Part shown: positions 57,974-64,000 of the stretch, piece after piece | Layout: every line of letters starts with the position of its first letter | How positions within the stretch are numbered: position 1 is the first letter of the stretch | Assembly: GCA_010015655.1 (NCBI GenBank) | Contig: ML976662.1 | Location: 547,036-611,035 of the forward strand | Source of the DNA: Bimuria novae-zelandiae CBS 107.79 | Lineage: Eukaryota; Ascomycota; Dothideomycetes; Pleosporales; Didymosphaeriaceae | Direction of reading: 5' to 3' | DNA: 64,000 nt | The notes under the pieces: model-generated | Seen by the model: only the letters and a program-made list of their open reading frames with translations | Told to the model about the DNA's origin: nothing | Databases searched by the model: none | Translations under genes and position numbers: made by a program

Positions 57974-59725
57974 GTATATCCTAGGTTAATTGCCTTATTA
58001 AGCGTAACAGCGACGCCTTAATATTAAGCTAAATAACTAGAATTAATAGTAATCGCTATAACGCTAATTTAGAGGCAAAATAAAAGCTCTACTTTAAGCT
58101 TTTATATAATAAAATCGCGAAGTAGGGTATAGAGCCTTATTATTACTATAATATAGATAAGAAAGGCTTCCTCTTTGGTATTACTAGCTACTTAAAAAGG
58201 ATCTTCGACAGGCCTCTATATAAGAGTCGCTAAGTAAGGCAATCTATACAGGATAGTAGCTATAAGTAGACCTTAATTATCGCATGTATATACGCTAATA
58301 GATCTACTATTAATTTATTACTAATTTATTAATTTAACGCTAGGAGCCTATAATTAAGCTAGGTAGAAGAAATTAATCTTTAATACTATAGAGTCTTTAT
58401 CACCTTATCTCCCTCTAGCTAGTTAAATAACGAGATAGGCCTTTAATAGCTTTAATAAGTGTTTAATCGCTATATAAGAGAGAAAGCTAAAAAGGCTTAA
58501 TAAGTATACTAACTTTTAATCCTTAACAGCTATAGGTCTCACGTTACTATAGATTTTATTAACTATTATAACTAGAATAAGATCCTCTTAGCTATATTTC
58601 CCCCTTATTTAACGCATACGTTGTAGCCTCTTAATATATATATATTTAAGTCTCTCTTAGCTTCCTACTCTAACGAGCTTAACGCCTATCTATATAAGAG
58701 CTAAGGACTATTAATAGTTACTAAAAAAGACTTCTTTATGCTCTTCTAGAAGGCCTAAACTACATTAGTTACGCCGTAATTAATTACTAAGACTTTTAAA
58801 TATATAGGTATCTCGCTACTAGATCTTATACTTATCCTTAAGTAATTTAATAAGGAGCCCTCTTTAAAGGTAAAATTATAAGAGAGCTTTACGTTAGTAT
58901 TTAGCGTATTAGATTAGCGTAAAATAAAATAACTATTACAATCTACTATTAAGGATATCGCGACTAAGGAGTCGCGCAAGCTTAGCTAGATAATGTACTT
59001 AATCTCTATATAAAAGCAACTCCTAGAGCACGAGAATAAGGGCCTTTAAGAGGCCCTAAAGAATAAAAAATAGCGTTAAATAAAGGGTAAGACTCTACCC
59101 TTAGAGCAACCTAAGGAGTAGTATAAAGGAGCTATTTTCTAATTACCTGCTTAAGTACAAAGAGCGCACGATTTTCTTAGTTAATAAAAGGCTAAAAAGG
59201 AATAATTATAACTCTAAAAAAGTTAGTAATAAGAGATATAAAGAGCTAATAAATAGCTTAAAGCTTATTTACTTTAGGAGAGGCGCGTTACGCGGGTAAT
59301 AGTTAAAAATACGCGCGCTAAGGAGAGAGCTAATTAGGCTACTAAGTAACGCCTCTATTAATAGGCTTATAAGGCTTAATAACAACTTTAAGGACATTTT
59401 AAAATTACTAAAAAGGGAAATTAAAGAGCCTTAAAAGCTACTTATAAGGTTATAAAGAGGAAGAAATCTACGCTAGCACCTATACGCGTTAATATAATAG
59501 TATTTACGCTATTAATACTATTATCGCGTAATAGCTATCTAGTTAGAATACTAAGTAGATATCTATAATCTAAGTTGCTAGCAATTATCTACAGACCTAG
59601 GAAACCTCTCTACTAAAAAATCTCGCGATAATAGCTTTTATGTAGAGCTCTATAGCCTTATATTATTAACGTCGCGATCATGTTGGGGTTGCGCATTGAG
59701 TGATGTTGCGCACTGACTGCCGAGA

Positions 59726-60192
59726 CACGGTACCCTGTTAAGTCCCCAAAGGATAGCTAATCCCTATAGGGTAAAGGTTGGTTCTCGGGCAAGAATACTA
59801 GTAGGACGGGAGAGGTTGTAGTGATAGCTTGCGCTTGTCACTGGGGCGTTGGTATTGAAGGTGTGTATAGCACAATCAAATCAACAAGGTTGCTTACTCA
59901 GATCCAAACGATAGATTGATAAACAAGATTGAACACGAATGCTATAAGGGTATTCGTGTCGGTTTATATACAAGAGGTTTATTAGTTACCGTCCACCTAT
60001 CTTTCTGCCATCCTATCTTTCTGGTGGATGGTCGTGTCATCCATGGATGGTATACCGTCTATGATCTTGGCTGGATGGTATGTCTTGGCTGGATAGTACA
60101 TCACGTGATCTCGGTTGCGCAACCCTACTAAGTGTTACCCCCGCTGAGGGCCCGTTGGTCCTCCGCGTCCCATACATGTTTAGATCCTAACA
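59726..60192 (-). repeat. 3' LTR of Gypsy element D
   Basis: 467 bp, TGTTAAGTCCCC...TAGATCCTAACA; about the same as the solo LTR at 57480 without its repeat array. It abuts the right TA of pogo-like element 3 by three bases. The partner 5' LTR lies beyond 64000. pol of the element is on the minus strand. Confidence 0.88.
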
Positions 60193-60323
60193 TCACCTCC
60201 CCTCTTTCAGATAGCGTCCTTGGTATCCTTGTTCTGCGCCCCCTGGCTGTAGATACGGTCGTCGCATATAAATACTCGCGTGAGTCGCTGTTTTCGCGTT
60301 TTGGTCTTAATGCCTTCCTGACT

Positions 60324-60941
60324 ATGCCTAAGGATCCCAAGCCCCGTAAAGCGCGCGCGCCTCGCAAGAAGACTTTAACCTAAGAGCAGCGTGATCGCAT
60401 TCGTCGTGTTGAAGGGAGTAGTAAGGAGATGCCTTTCCGCTGCACTTGCTGCGAAAAGCTAAATATTCGTTGTTTCGTGGATACTGCGTCTGGTCGTTGT
60501 GCTGGTTGTATCGCTGCAAGGAGCGAGTGTGAGCTGTTTGTTCCTGAAGAGGAGTGGGAGAAGGTAGAGGATGAAGAGCGTGAAAAGTGGCTAGAGTTAG
60601 CTTGCGCTAAGGAAGAGACGTTGCGTAGTTAACAAGAACTTGCTTAGCATGAGCGTGAGTTATTAGAGATTGAGAGTCGTAAGAGGCTATTCGCGTGTTG
60701 GGATAGGAAATTACTAGATGCCTAGGATAAGGTGCAAGAGATGGAGAGCTCGAGTGCGGACGCTCTGTTCTAAGACGATTTCCTCGCTAATCTGGGCTGG
60801 TTATAGGCCAACAATCTCCTTCTTAATCTATTAATGGATCTTCTTCTTAACAAGTTCCTATCTGGTTCTCCTTTAATTGTTCCGGGTTCCTTCTCGTGGT
60901 CTGACGATGGTATTGTGCCAACATTTGGCGATAGTTGTTAA
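60324..60941 (+). pseudogene. Antisense Zn(II)2Cys6-like, coiled-coil frame of Gypsy element D
   Basis: ATG at 60324, TAA at 60939-60941, 205 codons on the strand opposite to pol, between pol and the 3' LTR. A basic N-terminus (MPKDPKPRKARAPRKKTLT) is followed at about residues 39-68 by C-x2-C-x6-C-x8-C-x2-C-x6-C (FRCTCCEKLNIRCF, then GRCAGC and SECELF), which fits the fungal Zn2Cys6 binuclear-cluster spacing exactly. Next come FVPEEEWEKVEDEEREKWLE and a long Glu/Lys/Arg helix, probably a coiled coil, then a Leu-rich C-terminus. Six in-frame stops (TAA or TAG) stand where Gln would fit; there is no frameshift, so RIP alone explains the damage. An uninterrupted piece is 60429-60632. Function unknown; a DNA-binding or regulatory role is inference. 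Confidence 0.7.
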
Positions 60942-63900
60942 GGTTTACTTTTGGTTCCTATGTGTCTTCTGAGTGTAGATATTCTTTCTACTTAATTAAG
61001 TAGGTTCGTAGCTAATCTGTGTGTCGTAGTATCTTCTTGACTTCGAATTCGGTTTCCTCCTCTGGTTAGTAATAGAAGGTGGTTTTAACTGGTGTTTTAG
61101 AGTCTGCTGGTTCCAATCGGTCTATGTGGAATACTGGGTGTATTTTAGCGTCTGGTGGTAATTCCAATCGGTAGTTGACCAGTGATACTTGTTCGGAAAT
61201 AAAAAATGGTCCAACCTTGACATGATCCAGTTTCTTGTGCTTTTTCTTCTGGGTTTGAAGATTTTTCGTAAGTAGATATGCTTTATCCCCCTTCTTTAGC
61301 TAAGGTGCCGTTTTTCTTTTTTGGTTTATATAGGAAATGCTTTGCTGTTAAGCTTTCTCGAGGTTCTCTTGGAGTTGTTGATGTATTTCTTTTATTTTTG
61401 TAGCCGTGTTAATGGCTTCTTCCGTTCTAATGGTAGTAGGAAATGTCTAATCAAAGAGATATGGATGTCTTCCGTGGTTTGTATAGAATGGTGTATATCT
61501 AGTTACTACTAATATCTTGTTGTTATATGCTAATTATGCTATTAGTAATAGGGAAATCTAGTTATTCTTCTAGTTGTTGCAGTAGATGCGTAGGTACGTT
61601 TCTATTGTTTGATTCGTACGTTCTGTTTGTCCGTCCGTCTGTGGATGATAGGCTGTTGATAGTTTTCGTTTTGTTCTAATAAGTGCTATAAGTGTTGTCT
61701 AGTAGTTCGAAGTGAAGAGTTTGTCTCTGTCGCTGATGATTGTCTTGGGGATGCCATGATGTCGTATAAGTCGATCTAGGATAAGGAACGCTAGTTCCGT
61801 TGCTATTATTACCTTTTTGCACGGTAGTAATTCCACGTATTTAGTAAATCTGTATACGATTACCAGTATTGCGTCGTAACTTACTCCGTTTGTGGGATCT
61901 TTTAACTTTGGCAATCCTGTGATAAAGTCCATTGCGATGTCTTCCCAAGGTGCTGTGGGTATCTGGATAGCTTGCATTTCTCCGTACTTAAGATGTGTTG
62001 CGTGTTTATTGCGTTGGCATTCTGCACATTTGCGTATGTAGGTTACTACTACTTTCTTAATTCCTTTAAAGCTGTAGTTCCTCTGAATTAGTTCCACTGT
62101 CTTTTTAATTCTAGGGTGTCCGTATACAGGGTCGTCGTGGTATTATTATATAACCTCTGTTTGTTGTTCCTTGGGTACTTCTCGTGTGAGTACAAGGAGT
62201 TGATTAAGTTCCGCCGTAGGTTCTAAAGAACTATTAGGTTTTTGTTTTAGTATTGCGGAGTAGGTTTTAACTTTATCTCCTGTAAGATCGTGTTGTTGGC
62301 TAAGTGCGTCTGCTCGTCTATTTTCCTTGCTGGGTGTATATACGATCTTGAATTTGTATTGTCTAAGCGTTTCCGACCATCTTGCCTGTCTTGGCGTAAG
62401 TTCTTTTGTAGTCGTGAAGCGTGTAAGGTTCTTATAATCCGTGAAGATCTTAAGTGTAGAGTAGCTAAGAGCGTAGATTCTCTAGTGCTTTAACGTTTTA
62501 ACGATTGCGTATAGTTCTTTATCGTGTACGTTATATCGTGCTTCCGTGTCGGTAAACTTGCATGAGTAATATGCAATAGGGTGCCATTTGCCATCTTTTT
62601 CTTGTTTCGCGTAGGCGCCTATTGCGAGGTTGCTTGCGTCCGTTTCGATTTGTAGTGGTTTTCTATCCCTGAAGTGGATGAGTACTGGTGGCATAATGCA
62701 TGCGGTTTTTAAGAGTTAGAATAACATTCCACACTCTGCAGTCCATGCGAATAGTGTGTCTTTTCTTATAAGGTTTATAAGTGGTATCGTGATCTTTGCG
62801 TAATCCTTAATGAATTATTGATTAAATCCACAGAATCCTAAGAATTCTTGGATGTTTTTTGCCGTCTTTAGTATTGGCTAGTTCTTAATGCATTTAATCT
62901 TGTTAGGTGCGACTTTGATTCCTTCTGTGCTAATAACGTGTCCTAGGAATTTAAGTTATGTTACGTGCTACTTGCACTTCTTTAGTTTAATCCTAAAGTG
63001 TGCCTTGTCTAGTGCTGTTAACACCGTCTGTATATGCGGAACATGATCTGAATCGTTTTCGGAGTAAACGAGTATATTATCTATGTATATAATAACGAAT
63101 ATGTTTAGGTAGTTATAAAGTACGTAGTTAACTAGTGCTTGGAAGTTTGCCGGTGCGTTAGTGAGTCTAAAAGGCATAACTGTGTATTTAAATAGTCTAT
63201 AGCGTGACCTAAACGCTATCTTTTACTTGTTACCTTCCTTAATTCGTATAAGGTAGTATCTATCTCGTAAGTCTATTAGTGTAAAGCGTTTGGCTCTTGA
63301 GAGTTGGTCTCTTAATTCTAAGATGTTTGGTAGTGGGTATTGATTTTTAATCGTTATGTTGTTAATCTTTTAATAGTTAACACATGGTCGTGGTGTGCCG
63401 TCTTTCTTTATAATAAACATAAAAGGGCTGGCTGCTAGTAACTTCAATAGTCGTATATATCCTTTCGCGAGATTCGTCTCGATGAATTCCTTTTCTTGCT
63501 GGAGTTCTTTTCCAGTCTTGCCATATAGTAGTCCAAAGGGTGGCGTTTTCCCTTCTACTAGGTCTATCGCTAGATCCCAGGGCTAATATTCTGGAAGGTT
63601 TGCTTTTCCCTCTCTCTTGGTGAACATATAATTCCATGCTCAATAGCACTTTGGAATTTTATGGTTTGTGCTTTCCTCCATCTTCTTGCGCTCTGTAACC
63701 TGGTGGTTCCTGCCAGCGTCTGCCAAGGGTTTCTTCCGTTTTTCAACTATCCGTCGCGAAACTATAGTATTAATAGCTTTCTTATCTACTATCATGCTCT
63801 ATTAATGCGTAGGCTTTGCTTATAATACACAGTTACAGCGCTTAAAGGATAGCTTTTTTCTCTCTTAATTAATCGTAGGATTGTGCTTCCTTAACTAGGG

Positions 63901-64000
63901 TAGTTCTAAAATCACGTCGTGATTAGCTTCCTTAATAATGTCAAGGGTAATTAATTCCTAGTGTCTATAGATCGTAAGGGTAGTTTTAACCTTGTATTTA
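60942..64000 (-). pseudogene. pol of Gypsy element D (runs off the right edge)
   Basis: Minus strand, order RT, RNase H, integrase. RT: FIIKKDGTPRPCVNY*KINN at about 63430-63370, MPFRLTNAPANFQALVNY at 63177, active site YIDN at about 63080 (normally Y-x-D-D; last Asp changed). RNase H: LQIETDASNLAIGAYAKQ and ARYNVHDKELYAIV at 62694-62482. Integrase: YIRKCAECQRNKHATH (end of the HHCC zinc region), MDFITGLPKLKD, and LIRHHGIPKTIISDRDKLF within 62097-61699. The C-terminal part follows to about 60960. Several stops at Gln/Trp codons; less decayed than elements A-C. Protease and gag should lie near and beyond 64000. Confidence 0.88.

Larger units (their letters stand above)
57097..59720 (+). mobile_element. 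Pogo-like DNA transposon 3 with degraded plus-strand transposase
   Basis: Ends CCGTGTCTCGGCAGTCAGTG (left) and the inverted same sequence at right (ending 59720), then GCGCAAC and TCACTCAATGCGCAACC; TA at 57095-57096 and 59721-59722. Without the solo LTR the length is about 2,125 bp. Transposase pieces on the plus strand: ATKRGLLSI-like RLTKRGLLSI**IIQNFAS before the LTR and YYYNIDKKGFLFGITSYLKR, FITLSPSS*LNNEIGL after it, with very many stops. Same family by terminal repeats as the element bounding the 25-kb nest. Confidence 0.88.

Noticed and set aside
63377..63649. 90-codon minus-strand frame starting MLLSMELYVHQ
   Set aside because: Out of phase with the RT frame that reads through the same bases with clear RT motifs.

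Overview
The window looks like a chromosome segment of a filamentous ascomycete (Pezizomycotina; a Dothideomycete is my guess, not shown). Evidence: short GT-AG introns of 46-140 nt with CTGAC or TACTAAC-like branch sites, fungal gene families, and long A+T-rich tracts in which transposon genes carry C-to-T and G-to-A changes on both strands (CAA/CAG to TAA/TAG, Cys to Tyr, Asp to Asn). This is the signature of repeat-induced point mutation (RIP). Only about 12 kb has normal gene-like composition.

Layout. (1) 1-6.0 kb: gene-bearing. Two minus-strand genes: the N-terminal 1,441 residues of a TOM1/HUWE1-type giant HECT ubiquitin ligase (its 3' part runs off the left edge), then a 120-residue BLOC-1 subunit 1 homologue. 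(2) 6.1-13.5 kb: RIP-degraded transposon nest: Gypsy pol fragment, several LTRs, two foldback (MITE-like) elements of one family, and a 1.87-kb pogo-like transposon. (3) 13.5-20.26 kb: normal composition; one five-exon gene for a 993-residue four-helix fungal membrane glycoprotein of unknown function, plus non-coding or unassignable sequence. (4) 20.265-45.579 kb: a 25.3-kb nest whose two outer ends are matching inverted repeats of a pogo-like transposon flanked by TA. Inside are at least three Gypsy-type LTR elements (A 21733-29225; B 37516-44737; C/E family with LTRs at 20789 and 32022) and two solo LTRs, with several insertions fixed by exact 5-bp target duplications. (5) 45.58-46.17 kb: a small island of unRIPed host DNA. 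(6) 46.17-64 kb: another nest: a truncated copy of element A, a Tad1-like LINE, three pogo/Fot1-like transposons (one nested in another), several solo LTRs, and a Gypsy element D whose 5' end lies beyond the right edge.

The host genes are ordinary housekeeping or conserved genes and do not form a cluster. The most unusual signal is inside the retrotransposons. Between the end of pol and the 3' LTR, on the strand opposite to pol, element D carries a 205-codon reading frame with an exact Zn(II)2Cys6 spacing (C-x2-C-x6-C-x8-C-x2-C-x6-C) followed by a Glu/Lys-rich predicted coiled coil. Degraded counterparts sit in the same place in element B and, partly, in element E. An antisense zinc-cluster gene kept by several Gypsy lineages is the best candidate here for an undescribed system.

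Limits: all protein calls come from reading translations and family motifs by eye; no database search, alignment program or RIP index was run. Boundaries described as approximate may be off by tens to a few hundred bases.
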